Below, one piece after another: positions 55,021 to 63,252 of a DNA stretch of 64,000 bases (position 1 is its first letter; each line of letters opens with the position of its first letter). The stretch is from Mycobacterium sp. PS03-16 (GTDB lineage: Bacteria > Actinomycetota > Actinomycetes > Mycobacteriales > Mycobacteriaceae): positions 1-64,000 of the forward strand of contig NZ_SPQO01000027.1 in the NCBI RefSeq assembly GCF_004570325.1. Reading direction: 5' to 3'. The notes under the pieces are model-generated. The model was not told the DNA's origin and searched no databases. It worked only from the letters and a program-made list of their open reading frames with translations. The position numbers and the translations under genes were made by a program.

Positions 55021-56706
55021 CTACCGGAGCAGCCCGGCGAGCAGGCGGCGCGCCGGTGTGGGTGCCGGCGCGTTCGCGGCGGCGGCGAGCATGTCGTCGA
55101 CCGCGGTGAACTTGACCCGCGGGCGGTCGTCCCCGCCGCGGGCGATCTCCGCCGCGTCGATGGCCTGCCAGCCGGCGGCATCCACCACACCGGGACGCCG
55201 GGTGCGCAGCAGCCGGTCGAGGTCGGCGGGCCGGCCGGTCGGATCGGGCAGGGCACCGGCGTTGTAGTCGGCCGCCAGCGTGTGCACGGTCTCGGCCGCA
55301 CACGACTTGTTGGTGCCGATGAACCCGGTGGGGCCGCGTTTGATCCAGCCGGCGACGTAACTACCGCGCACCGGCCGGCCGCTCTCCGGGTCGACCACGC
55401 GGCCGCCGTCGTGCGGCACGGTGGCGGTGGCGTCGTCGAACGGCAACCCCGCGATGGGTCTACCGCGGTAGCCGATCGAGGTCAGCACCAGCCCGGCGTC
55501 GAGCCGGTACACCTCCTCGGTGCCGGTACGGGCGAACTCGATGCCCTCCGCGCGGCCGTCGCCGACCACGCGCGCCGGGGTGAGCTGGTAGGCCAGCCGG
55601 ATCCGCGGACGGGTGATCGGCGCCTCGGCGTCGCCGAGTTCGGCCAGGATCTCGAGTTTGTTGCGGGTCAGCGGGTCGGTCTCTGCAGCCAGGTCGGCGG
55701 CGACGCGAGCGTGGTCGGCCGCATCGAGCACCACGTCGCAGGCCGAGGTGAGGCCGATCAGCTCGGGCAGCGTGAAGGCCGACTGCGCCGGGCCGCGGCG
55801 CGCCGCGATGACCACCTCGGCGATCCGTGACGTGCGCAGCACAGCGAGGGCGTGATCGGCGATGTCGGTGCGCGCCAGCACATCCGGGTCCGTGGTGAGG
55901 ATGCGCGCCACGTCGAGCGCGACGTTGCCGTTGCCGATGACGACCGCTCGCTCGGAGGACAGATCGACCGGCAGGCCGGCGTGGTCGGGGTGGCCGTTGA
56001 ACCAGGCGACGAACTCGGTGGCGGTACCGGTACCGGCCAGACCCATGCCGTCGATATCGAGGCGGCGGTCGTTGGGGGCGCCGACGGCGTAGAGCACCGC
56101 GTGGTGGTGTGCCAACAGTTCGTCGTGGCTGATGTGGGTTCCGACCTCGACGTTGAGGTACATCTGCAGGGAGCGCCGCCCCGCGATCCGGTCGAACAGA
56201 TCAGTGACCCGCTTGGTGTTCTGGTGATCGGGCGCCACACCGGCGCGCACCAGCCCGTACGGGGTGGGCAGCCGCTCGAGCATGGTGACCCGCACGTCGC
56301 GCTGGGTGAGCAGTTCGTCGGCGGCGTACATCGCGGCCGGGCCGGAGCCCACGATCGCCACCCGCAGCGGTCCGCCGGGCCGCGACCGCACCACCGGGGC
56401 GTCGAGCACCGGCGCCAGCTTCGACGTCGGCGGCACCTTCTCGTCCGGCCGCCGCTCGGGGTAGAACGCCGCGTTGAGCGCGACGAACGGCAGCTGACTG
56501 TCGGTGAGTTTCGAGTCGGGCGCGATGGCGCCGACCGGGCATGCACTGACGCACGCGCCGCAGTCCACACACGCCGCCGGGTCGATGTAGAGCATCTCGG
56601 CGGTGGCGAAGCCCGGCTCGTCCGGCGACGGGTGGATGCAGTTCACCGGACAGGCATAGACACAGGACCCGTCGCTACAGCACGACTGGGTGATCACATG
56701 GGGCAC
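55021..56706 (-). CDS. fprB: Ferredoxin-ferredoxin/NADP reductase fusion FprB
   Basis: 561 residues from GTG 56706 (AAAGGA site). The N-terminal 7Fe/8Fe-type ferredoxin domain contains CSDGSCVYACPVNC and CVDCGACVSACP (Cys 46, 49, 52, 56). An adrenodoxin-reductase-like domain follows, with VGSGPAAMYAADELL, VIGNGNVALDVARIL, and GWIKRGPTGFIGTN. It transfers electrons from NADPH, and can serve P450 or Rieske systems. It matches M. tuberculosis Rv0886. Confidence 0.95.
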   Translation of the reverse strand: MPHVITQSCCSDGSCVYACPVNCIHPSPDEPGFATAEMLYIDPAACVDCGACVSACPVGAIAPDSKLTDSQLPFVALNAAFYPERRPDEKVPPTSKLAPVLDAPVVRSRPGGPLRVAIVGSGPAAMYAADELLTQRDVRVTMLERLPTPYGLVRAGVAPDHQNTKRVTDLFDRIAGRRSLQMYLNVEVGTHISHDELLAHHHAVLYAVGAPNDRRLDIDGMGLAGTGTATEFVAWFNGHPDHAGLPVDLSSERAVVIGNGNVALDVARILTTDPDVLARTDIADHALAVLRTSRIAEVVIAARRGPAQSAFTLPELIGLTSACDVVLDAADHARVAADLAAETDPLTRNKLEILAELGDAEAPITRPRIRLAYQLTPARVVGDGRAEGIEFARTGTEEVYRLDAGLVLTSIGYRGRPIAGLPFDDATATVPHDGGRVVDPESGRPVRGSYVAGWIKRGPTGFIGTNKSCAAETVHTLAADYNAGALPDPTGRPADLDRLLRTRRPGVVDAAGWQAIDAAEIARGGDDRPRVKFTAVDDMLAAAANAPAPTPARRLLAGLLR

Positions 56707-56722
56707 CGGCGTGCGTCCTTTG

Positions 56723-57739
56723 CTAGGCGGCGGTCGCGACGTGCTCGCGGTGCGGTTCGCTGCGGTAGCGGCTGGGCCGGCCGTCGATCTTGCAGATCCG
56801 CCACATGAGCTTTGCCAGCGGATTCATCAGGCCGGTCTCGCGGCACAGCATGCGTACATCGCCGAACATGTCGCGCAGGAACTGGCGCGACTCGGGGGCG
56901 CGGAAGAACAGCTCCTTGCGGACCTCACGCGGGATGTCGAACTCCCGCCAGAACGACTTCGGCGGGACGATGATCGCCTGGCACAGCACCCGCATCACCA
57001 GCGGCACGTACAGCGACAGGAAGAAGCGCTGCCGGCGCGGCAGGTGCGGCAGCCGCTTGCGGAGGTACTCGTGGGCGAAGGAGATGTGCCGGGCCTCCTC
57101 GGCGACGTGGATCGCCATCACCCGCTCCATGATCGGGTGGATGGACTTGCCCTCGCGCAGCACGTTCTTCTGGGTGTGGTCGATGGGCTCCTCGCCGGCG
57201 AGCACCCCGAAGAAGAACGGGATGGGCAGCGGCCCGGCGACCAGCGGGATGAACGGGGACAACCAGCGCAGCATCCGCGGCATGCCGGGCACGTCGGCGC
57301 CGATGCGGTTCACCATCTCCTGGAACATCATGGTGTGGTTGCACTCTTCGACCGACTCGTGCATGCAGTAGCGGTACTCCGGTGACCCGTTGGGCACCCA
57401 GAACGCGTAGTTGGTCAGGCCGCGGATCAGGATGATCTCGAACTGCAGGCCCACCTTCGCGACGTTGGCCTGCCGCCACATGCCGATCTCGATCTGCCGT
57501 TCCCTCGGCTGCGACCGGTACCAGGGGTGCCGGCCGATCGGGTCGGTCGACGGGAGGATCCAGCGCTCGTCGCCGTCGATCACCGCAAACTCCGGCGAGT
57601 CCCAGTCGATGTCGGTGTAGGGGCTGAAATTGCGCCGCACCGACCCCTCGGACAGTGTGGTCAGCGTGTCGACGTACCCCTGGTCGTCACTGACGTCCAT
57701 GTTGCGGCGCCAGCGCCGGACCATGCGTGTGCGTGCCAT
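56723..57739 (-). CDS. AurF-like diiron oxygenase, Rv0885 homologue
   Basis: 338 residues with a strong GGGAGG site before the ATG. Predicted iron ligands are Glu101, Glu128, the ExxH of EECNH (132-135), His211 and EEARH (Glu215, His218). This is the pattern of the AurF p-aminobenzoate N-oxygenase family. Hydrophobic stretches (SPFIPLVAGPLPIPFFFGV; FFLSLYVPLVMRVL) suggest membrane association. The substrate in mycobacteria is not established. It may be transcribed together with fprB, 16 nt downstream, which could supply electrons. Confidence 0.88.
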   Translation of the reverse strand: MARTRMVRRWRRNMDVSDDQGYVDTLTTLSEGSVRRNFSPYTDIDWDSPEFAVIDGDERWILPSTDPIGRHPWYRSQPRERQIEIGMWRQANVAKVGLQFEIILIRGLTNYAFWVPNGSPEYRYCMHESVEECNHTMMFQEMVNRIGADVPGMPRMLRWLSPFIPLVAGPLPIPFFFGVLAGEEPIDHTQKNVLREGKSIHPIMERVMAIHVAEEARHISFAHEYLRKRLPHLPRRQRFFLSLYVPLVMRVLCQAIIVPPKSFWREFDIPREVRKELFFRAPESRQFLRDMFGDVRMLCRETGLMNPLAKLMWRICKIDGRPSRYRSEPHREHVATAA

Positions 57740-57912
57740 GCGAGCCTCCCGAATGGTTTACATTCACCGGTCTTGTGTACACAGTACCGCAGGTACCGGG
57801 TAAAAGTCCATCGCGATCTTGAGACTTTGCTGCCTTTGACCGCTTCCGGCGCGGAAACGTGCGCTCAGCGCCGGTAAGCGCGCCGAGATCGTCGGGAACT
57901 AGGCTTGGCCCC
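57740..57912. promoter_or_regulatory. Divergent promoter region of the AurF-like gene and serC
   Basis: Contains two palindromes near the AurF-like gene: GAATG-GTTTA-CATTC (57751-57765) and TGTGTACACA (57774-57783). Both are candidate repressor sites upstream of its ribosome site. On the serC side TAGGCT (57900-57905) lies exactly 7 nt before the ATG, a leaderless-type promoter. The middle (57790-57890) shows nothing else definite. Confidence 0.6.
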
Positions 57913-59025
57913 ATGGCCGAGTTCACGATTCCCGCCGACCTCAAACCCCGAGACGGGCGTTTCGGCTCCGGGCCGTCGAAGGTGCGCCCCGAACAGCTGT
58001 CCGCCCTCGCCGCTGCCGGTGACCTGTTCGGCACGTCGCACCGGCAGGCACCGGTGAAGAACCTCGTGGGCCGGGTGCGCGACGGCATCAAGGCGCTGTT
58101 CTCGGTGCCCGACGGCTACGAGGTGATCCTCGGCAACGGCGGGTCGACGGCGTTCTGGGACGCCGCCGCCTTCGGGTTGATCGACCAGCGGTCGCTGCAC
58201 CTGACCTACGGCGAGTTCAGCGCCAAATTCGCCTCGGCCGTCGCCAAGAACCCATTCGTCGGCGACCCGATCGTGATCAAGGCCGACCCGGGCAGCGCGC
58301 CCGAACCGCAGTCGGACCCGTCGGTCGACGTCATCGCCTGGGCCCACAACGAGACCTCGACCGGCGTCGCGGTGCCCGTGCAGCGTCCGGCCGGCGCCGA
58401 CGACGCGCTGGTCGTGATCGACGCCACCTCCGGCGCGGGCGGGCTGCCGGTCGACATCACCCAGGCCGACGCCTATTACTTCGCGCCGCAGAAGAACTTC
58501 GCCGGCGACGGCGGGCTGTGGCTGGCCGTGGTCAGCCCGGCCGCGCTGGCCCGAATCGAGGCGATCGCGGCGTCCGGCCGCTGGGTGCCCGACTTCCTGT
58601 CGCTGCCCATCGCGGTGGAGAACAGCCGCAAGAACCAGACCTACAACACGCCCGCGATCGGCACGCTCGTGCTGCTCGCCGACCAGCTCGACTGGCTCAA
58701 CGGCAACGGCGGCCTGGACTGGGCGGTCAAGCGCACCGCGGACTCCGCACAGCGGCTGTACTCGTGGGCCGAGGAGTCGTCCTACGCCACCCCGTTCGTG
58801 GCCGACCCGGCCCTGCGGTCGCAGGTGGTCGGCACCATCGACTTCTCCGACGACGTCGACGCGGCTGCGGTGGCGAAGGTGTTGCGCGCCAACGGGATCG
58901 TCGACACCGAGCCGTATCGCAAGCTGGGCCGCAACCAGCTGCGCGTGGCGATGTTCGCCGCCGTCGACGCCGACGACGTGAGCGCGCTGACCCGGTGCGT
59001 GGACTGGGTGGTCGAACGTCTCTGA
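57913..59025 (+). CDS. serC: Phosphoserine aminotransferase SerC
   Basis: 370 residues from ATG 57913. PLP enzyme of serine biosynthesis, forming 3-phosphoserine. The cofactor lysine is Lys194 in YYFAPQKNFAGDGG. The start RFGSGPSKVRPEQL and HNETSTGV are typical of the mycobacterial/archaeal-type SerC. No ribosome site is present; TAGGCT lies 7 nt upstream. It matches Rv0884c and is divergent from the AurF-like gene. Confidence 0.94.
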   Translation: MAEFTIPADLKPRDGRFGSGPSKVRPEQLSALAAAGDLFGTSHRQAPVKNLVGRVRDGIKALFSVPDGYEVILGNGGSTAFWDAAAFGLIDQRSLHLTYGEFSAKFASAVAKNPFVGDPIVIKADPGSAPEPQSDPSVDVIAWAHNETSTGVAVPVQRPAGADDALVVIDATSGAGGLPVDITQADAYYFAPQKNFAGDGGLWLAVVSPAALARIEAIAASGRWVPDFLSLPIAVENSRKNQTYNTPAIGTLVLLADQLDWLNGNGGLDWAVKRTADSAQRLYSWAEESSYATPFVADPALRSQVVGTIDFSDDVDAAAVAKVLRANGIVDTEPYRKLGRNQLRVAMFAAVDADDVSALTRCVDWVVERL

Positions 59026-59140
59026 ATCGCTGCCGATCGCTGCCGCGTGTCAGCGCGGTCACGAGCGCATAACGCAGTAGGGTGACCTGCTAATCGGGCC
59101 GGCGCCACGCATGTCGCAGACGAGCCCGGAGGAGGTCGGA

Positions 59141-59965
59141 GTGCGGGAACTCAAAGTCGTCGGGCTGGACGTCGACGGCAAACGCATCATCTGCGAAGCG
59201 GACTCCGGCGAGAAGTTCATCCTGCGCTCCGACGAACGGCTCAGGGCCGCCGTGCGCGGCGACCGCGCCGCATCCAATCGGGACGAAGACCAGACCATGA
59301 TGGATGTCGAGGTGCACAGCGTGCTGCGTCCGAGGGATATTCAATCCAAGATCCGCGCCGGCGCCTCCGTCGAGCAGGTGGCCAACGCCGCGGGGATGCC
59401 GATCGAGCGGGTCGAACGCTTCGCCCACCCGGTTCTGCTCGAGCGCTCCCGCGCGGCCGAACTCGCGACCGCCGCGCATCCGGTGCTGCCCGACGGGCCC
59501 AGCGTGCTCACGCTGCTCGAGACCATCTCGACCGCGCTGGTCGCCCGCGGGCTCGACCCCGACGCCACCACCTGGGACGCCTGGCGCAACGAGGACGGAC
59601 GCTGGACCGTGCAGCTCGCGTGGCAGGCCGGGCGCTCGGACAACGTCGCGCACTTCCGCTTCTCCCCCGGCGCGCACGGCGGCACGGTCAGCGCGTTCGA
59701 CGAGGCGGCCTGCGAGCTGATCGATCCGGACTTCGCCCGGCCGCTGCGTCCGGTGGCGCCGCTCGCCCAGCTCGACTTCGACGAGCCGGTCACACCGGCG
59801 CCGAAGCCGGCACCCACGCCTGCCGCCGCGGCCCCCGAGCCGGAACCGACGCCCGAACCGGAGCCGGAGCCCAAGCCCGTGCGCACCCGCAAGGCCAAGG
59901 CCAAGCCGACGGTGCCGGCGTGGGAGGACGTGCTGCTCGGAGTCCGCTCCAGCGGGCAGCGGTAG
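59141..59965 (+). CDS. sepH: Septation protein SepH
   Basis: 274 residues from GTG 59141, chosen for the GAGGAGG site and the usual MRELKVVGLD start. An ATG at 59111 would add ten residues. The N-terminal DUF3071 domain includes a helix-turn-helix-like segment (IRAGASVEQVANAAGMPIERVERFAHP), then a Pro/Glu-rich linker (PEPEPTPEPEPEPK) and a short conserved C-terminus. Actinobacterial SepH stimulates FtsZ assembly. Corresponds to Rv0883c. TAGGGT (59078-59083) is a plausible -10. Confidence 0.92.
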   Translation: MRELKVVGLDVDGKRIICEADSGEKFILRSDERLRAAVRGDRAASNRDEDQTMMDVEVHSVLRPRDIQSKIRAGASVEQVANAAGMPIERVERFAHPVLLERSRAAELATAAHPVLPDGPSVLTLLETISTALVARGLDPDATTWDAWRNEDGRWTVQLAWQAGRSDNVAHFRFSPGAHGGTVSAFDEAACELIDPDFARPLRPVAPLAQLDFDEPVTPAPKPAPTPAAAAPEPEPTPEPEPEPKPVRTRKAKAKPTVPAWEDVLLGVRSSGQR

Positions 59966-59988
59966 AACGAGCCGACGACAGAGCTGGA

Positions 59989-60267
59989 TCAGGCGACGCC
60001 GGAGAGCGCCAGCCCCGCCAGCGCGATCCACCCGCCCGCGACGCCGATTCCCGCACCGAGCGCGAACCACCGCCACACCGGACGGCTGCGCCACCCCCAC
60101 ACCGTCGGCGCCAGACCGCCGGCGGCGACCATGTTGAGCCCGACCGCCAGCAGCGGGTGCACCTGCAACAGCCCGAACCCGAGCACGACGATCGCGGCGG
60201 CCAGCACCACGGCGACCATTGCCGCCACGGTCAAACCCGTTCCCCACGGCGTGGATTCGTCGGTCAC
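59989..60267 (-). CDS. Small membrane protein (DUF2537), Rv0882 homologue
   Basis: 92 residues from GTG 60267, with GGGGGAGG close upstream. Three hydrophobic segments (about 12-34, 38-56 and 68-90) predict an integral membrane protein. No catalytic motif. It matches the position and size of Rv0882. It follows the rRNA methyltransferase-like gene after 30 nt on the same strand. Confidence 0.8.
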   Translation of the reverse strand: MTDESTPWGTGLTVAAMVAVVLAAAIVVLGFGLLQVHPLLAVGLNMVAAGGLAPTVWGWRSRPVWRWFALGAGIGVAGGWIALAGLALSGVA

Positions 60268-60297
60268 AGTCCTCCCCCGGTCGCCTCGGCGCCCAAT

Positions 60298-61113
60298 CTA
60301 GCCCGACCGGGTGCGTTCGTAGAACGCGAGCGCGGCGGCGGTGGCGACGTTGAGCGAGTCGGTGCCCCGGGACATCGGAATCCGCACGCGCCGGTCGCTG
60401 GCCCGCATCGCCCGTTCGGTCAGCCCGGGCCCCTCGGCGCCGACCAGGATCGCCACCTTGTCGCCGGCCAGGCCGGGCATCGCGTCGGCCAGCGTGTCCG
60501 CGGCCGGGTCGGGCGTCATCGCGAGTAGCCGAAAGCCGTTGTCACGCAGGAGTTCCAGTTCGCCGGGCCAGGAGACGGCGCGGGCGAACGGCACCAGCAG
60601 GGCGTGCCCCATCGAGACCCGTACCGCGCGGCGGTACAGCGGGTCCGCGCAGCCGGCGCCGAACACCACCGCATCCACCTCGAGCCCCGCCGCGTTGCGG
60701 AAGATCGACCCGAGGTTCTCGTGGTCGTTGACGCCTTCGAGCACCGCCACGGTGTGGGCGCCGGACACCACGTCGGCGACGGCGATCTCGGGCGGGCGCG
60801 ACGCGGACGCCAACACCCCGCGGTTGAGGTGGAATCCGACCACCTCGGCCATCACCTCGGCGCTGGCGCGGTAGAAGGGCGCGTCGACCGCGGCGAGATC
60901 CGCGCTCAGTTCACCCAGCCGTCGATCGGTGCCCAGGAGTGCGCGCGGGACGAATCGCGACGCCACCATCCGCTGCACCACCAACACGCCCTCGGCGATC
61001 ACCAGCCCCTTGCCGCTGGGCAGGTCGGGGCGACGGTCGATGCTGTTGAGATCGCGGAAGTCGTCGAGGCGGGGGTCTGCGGGGTCGTCGACGTCGATGA
61101 CGGTGGTGGTCAA
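60298..61113 (-). CDS. SpoU/TrmH-type RNA ribose methyltransferase, Rv0881 homologue
   Basis: 271 residues from a TTG at 61113; no ATG or GTG is available in frame at the family start. The N-terminal substrate-binding domain is followed by the SPOUT knot with its three motifs: NDHENLGSIFRNA, LVGAEGPGL and IPMSRGTDSLNVATAAA. It probably 2'-O-methylates rRNA or tRNA with S-adenosylmethionine. It lies 28 nt downstream of the MarR gene and is probably cotranscribed. Confidence 0.88.
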   Translation of the reverse strand: MTTTVIDVDDPADPRLDDFRDLNSIDRRPDLPSGKGLVIAEGVLVVQRMVASRFVPRALLGTDRRLGELSADLAAVDAPFYRASAEVMAEVVGFHLNRGVLASASRPPEIAVADVVSGAHTVAVLEGVNDHENLGSIFRNAAGLEVDAVVFGAGCADPLYRRAVRVSMGHALLVPFARAVSWPGELELLRDNGFRLLAMTPDPAADTLADAMPGLAGDKVAILVGAEGPGLTERAMRASDRRVRIPMSRGTDSLNVATAAALAFYERTRSG

Positions 61114-61141
61114 CGCCTCGGTCTCCGCACGGCGGCGTAGC

Positions 61142-61573
61142 TTACGCGCCCTCCTCCACCATCGCCGACATCAGGTCGGCGGCCATCAGCAGGGTCTTGC
61201 GCTGGTCGGGGTGCAGGCGGGCCAACCGCTTCTGCAACCACTCCTGGCTGGCCCGCTTCTCCGCCTCCACCAGATCGGCACCGGCCTGCGACACCGAAAC
61301 CAGGACCTGGCGGCCGTCGACGGGGTGCGCGGTGCGCGCCACAAATCCCAGGTCGGCGAGCGAAGCGATCACCCGGGTCATCGACGGAGGACGCACCCGC
61401 TCGCGCACAGCTAACGCCCCCGGCGTCATCGCACCCTCTTTGGCCAGCGTCGACAGCGCTGACAATTGCGATAGCGAAATCGGGGATTCAGCACGTCGGA
61501 ACCGCAATTGGCGCGCCAGCCGGACAACTGCCAAAGAAAGGTCACTGGCCAACCGGGCTTCGGTCTCGATCAC
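61142..61573 (-). CDS. MarR-family regulator, Rv0880 homologue
   Basis: 143 residues, the length of Rv0880. Winged helix with SLSQLSALSTLAKEGAMTPGALAVRERVRPPSMTRVIASLADLG and wing TAHPVDGRQVLVSVS. The GTG start has no ribosome site; TAAGAT lies exactly 7 nt upstream. Divergent from a DUF2530 membrane protein gene across 92 bp. Ligand and regulon are not evident from sequence. Confidence 0.9.
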   Translation of the reverse strand: MIETEARLASDLSLAVVRLARQLRFRRAESPISLSQLSALSTLAKEGAMTPGALAVRERVRPPSMTRVIASLADLGFVARTAHPVDGRQVLVSVSQAGADLVEAEKRASQEWLQKRLARLHPDQRKTLLMAADLMSAMVEEGA

Positions 61574-61580
61574 GAGGCAA

Positions 61581-61658
61581 ATCTTACCTATGCAACTAAT
61601 TCAGGGCGGGCAAAACCCCTCCGCCATTCTTTCGCCCGATCGCCCGCCGCGATAAGTT
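61581..61658. promoter_or_regulatory. Divergent leaderless-type promoters (MarR and DUF2530 genes)
   Basis: Minus strand TAAGAT (61586-61581) and plus strand TAAGTT (61653-61658) are each followed by exactly seven bases and then a GTG start codon. The AT-rich stretch between them may hold an autoregulatory MarR site, but no clear palindrome was found. Confidence 0.6.
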
Positions 61659-61665
61659 CGCTTTT

Positions 61666-61932
61666 GTGAGTGACGAATCGCCCCCGCCGGACACCGCACC
61701 GCATCCGCCCGCGCTGCCATCTGCGCTGCTCGAGCCGTGGCCGGTGATCCTGGTGATCGCCGCGGGTTGGCTCGTGGCGACGGTGCTGGCATTCACCGTC
61801 GCGTCACTACAGGATTGGCGGCCGTACACCGTGGCGGGTCTCGGCATCGGAGTGCTTGGCACATCGATATTTCTGTGGCAACGTCACGCCGTGCGCCGTG
61901 GCCACCGCGGCGCCCAGAGCGGGCTGACCTGA
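61666..61932 (+). CDS. Small membrane protein (DUF2530), Rv0879c homologue
   Basis: 88 residues from GTG 61666. A Pro-rich N-terminus is followed by two transmembrane helices (about 27-47 and 54-71) and a basic C-terminal tail (RHAVRRGHRG), suggesting both ends are cytoplasmic. Function unknown. The leaderless-type -10 TAAGTT lies 7 nt upstream. In M. tuberculosis a PPE gene follows; here an SRPBCC gene does. Confidence 0.82.
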   Translation: MSDESPPPDTAPHPPALPSALLEPWPVILVIAAGWLVATVLAFTVASLQDWRPYTVAGLGIGVLGTSIFLWQRHAVRRGHRGAQSGLT

Positions 61933-61958
61933 GACCCGCCGTCCTCGACAGGAGACGC

Positions 61959-62411
61959 ATGGCCGCGCCGCTGCTTCACGCCCAGATCGACATCGACGCC
62001 CCTGTGGAGAAGGTGTGGTCATTGGTGTCGGACCTGAGCCGCATGCCGCAGTGGAGTCCGCAGTGCCGCGTGATGAAGACCCTCGGACCGCTGCGCCCCG
62101 GCACCCGGACGCTCAACCTCAACCGGCGCAAGTTCCTGATGTGGCCGACCACCTGCACCATCACCGAGGTGGTGCCGGAGAAGAAGGTGGCGTTCCGCGT
62201 CGACGCCAACAACACGGTGTGGAGCTACGAACTCGAGCCGACCGCCACCGGCACCCGGCTGGTGGAGACCCGCAACGCCGAGAACGGCGTGAAGAAGGTG
62301 TCGACCGTGACGGTCAACGCGCTGTTCGGCGGGGTGCCCAGCTTCGAGAAGGAACTGGTCGAGGGGATGAACGAGTCGCTGGCCCGGATCAAGGCCGCCG
62401 CGGAGCGCTAG
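61959..62411 (+). CDS. SRPBCC-family protein (polyketide cyclase/START-like)
   Basis: 150 residues from ATG 61959 with AGGAGA upstream. The helix-grip fold is suggested by HAQIDIDAPVEKVWSLVSDLSRMPQWSP and the C-terminal helix FEKELVEGMNESLARIKAAAE. It is a likely small-ligand or lipid carrier of the same superfamily as the Rv0910-type toxin, but has no antitoxin neighbour. It occupies the slot of PPE13 (Rv0878c) in M. tuberculosis. Its end overlaps the next, convergent gene by 4 nt. Confidence 0.82.
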   Translation: MAAPLLHAQIDIDAPVEKVWSLVSDLSRMPQWSPQCRVMKTLGPLRPGTRTLNLNRRKFLMWPTTCTITEVVPEKKVAFRVDANNTVWSYELEPTATGTRLVETRNAENGVKKVSTVTVNALFGGVPSFEKELVEGMNESLARIKAAAER

Positions 62412-63184
62412 TCCGCCGACTCGGCGACGTCGAGCACGCCGTCGTCGTACGGGTCGTACAGCGGGGAACCGGACCCCTGCGGAGCCGGGGTGTCCGAATG
62501 CGCACCGCATCCGTATTCGGCGTCGACCACGTGGCCGTCGGCCGACATCTCGTTGGCGCACACCCCGAACATCACGCCGAGCGCGCCCGACAGCGGGAGG
62601 AAGAAGCCGCAGTCGCGGCACACCCGCTTGGTGGCCCGCGCCATCGCCGAGCCCGGCCCGAAGTCGCCGTCGTGCCAGCGCTGGGCGGCATCGATGCGTC
62701 CCCACTCGCTGAGCACCTGACGGCGGCCCAGCCCGAGCTCCTGGGTGACTTCGTCGATCGCCGGGTCACCGGTGGCCGCGTACCCCGGCACCAGCCGGGG
62801 GTCCTCGGCCGGCGGGGCGAGCAGATCGCCGGGGCCCAGGTCACCGGGTCGCACCCGGTCCTGCCACGGCACCCACTCCGGCGCGAGCAGCGCCGTCGGC
62901 CCGGGCACCAGGACCACCTCGCTGAGCGTGGCGTGGTCGGCGCCCGGGTAGCCGGCGACCACGACGGCCCACTGCCAGCCGCGGTAGCCCGGTAGGTTCG
63001 CCAGGAAGCGGTGGGTGGCCGACGTCGGGTCCTCGAACGAGGCCCCCAGATACTCCCCGACCGTCTCGGCGCCGCTGAAGTCGGCGAGCGCGGAACGGGC
63101 CAACTCGACGGCGCCCATCAGCACCGCCTCGAGGTCGGCGGGGCGGTGGGCGACGTCTGCGACGGTGTCGGTCACGCTGTCCAT
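62408..63184 (-). CDS. DUF3027 protein, Rv0877 homologue
   Basis: 258 residues from ATG 63184. Contains conserved tryptophan-rich segments (GYRGWQWAVVVAGYPG, WVPWQDRVRPGDLGPGDLL) and a cysteine group CRDCGFFLPLSG...CANE...YGCGAHS that could bind zinc. Conserved in actinobacteria, function unknown. Divergent from the MFS gene at the right edge. Confidence 0.82.
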   Translation of the reverse strand: MDSVTDTVADVAHRPADLEAVLMGAVELARSALADFSGAETVGEYLGASFEDPTSATHRFLANLPGYRGWQWAVVVAGYPGADHATLSEVVLVPGPTALLAPEWVPWQDRVRPGDLGPGDLLAPPAEDPRLVPGYAATGDPAIDEVTQELGLGRRQVLSEWGRIDAAQRWHDGDFGPGSAMARATKRVCRDCGFFLPLSGALGVMFGVCANEMSADGHVVDAEYGCGAHSDTPAPQGSGSPLYDPYDDGVLDVAESAD

Positions 63185-63252
63185 CGCGTTCCATAGTGCC
63201 GCAGAGCAATACCGGAAGCCACACCGGTCGGCTGTCGGACGGCGTCGGCGCC

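Noticed and set aside
59026..59140. Direct repeat TCGCTGCCGATCGCTGCCG after serC as a regulatory or mobile element
   Set aside because: It is only a 10-base duplication without symmetry and without a second copy elsewhere.
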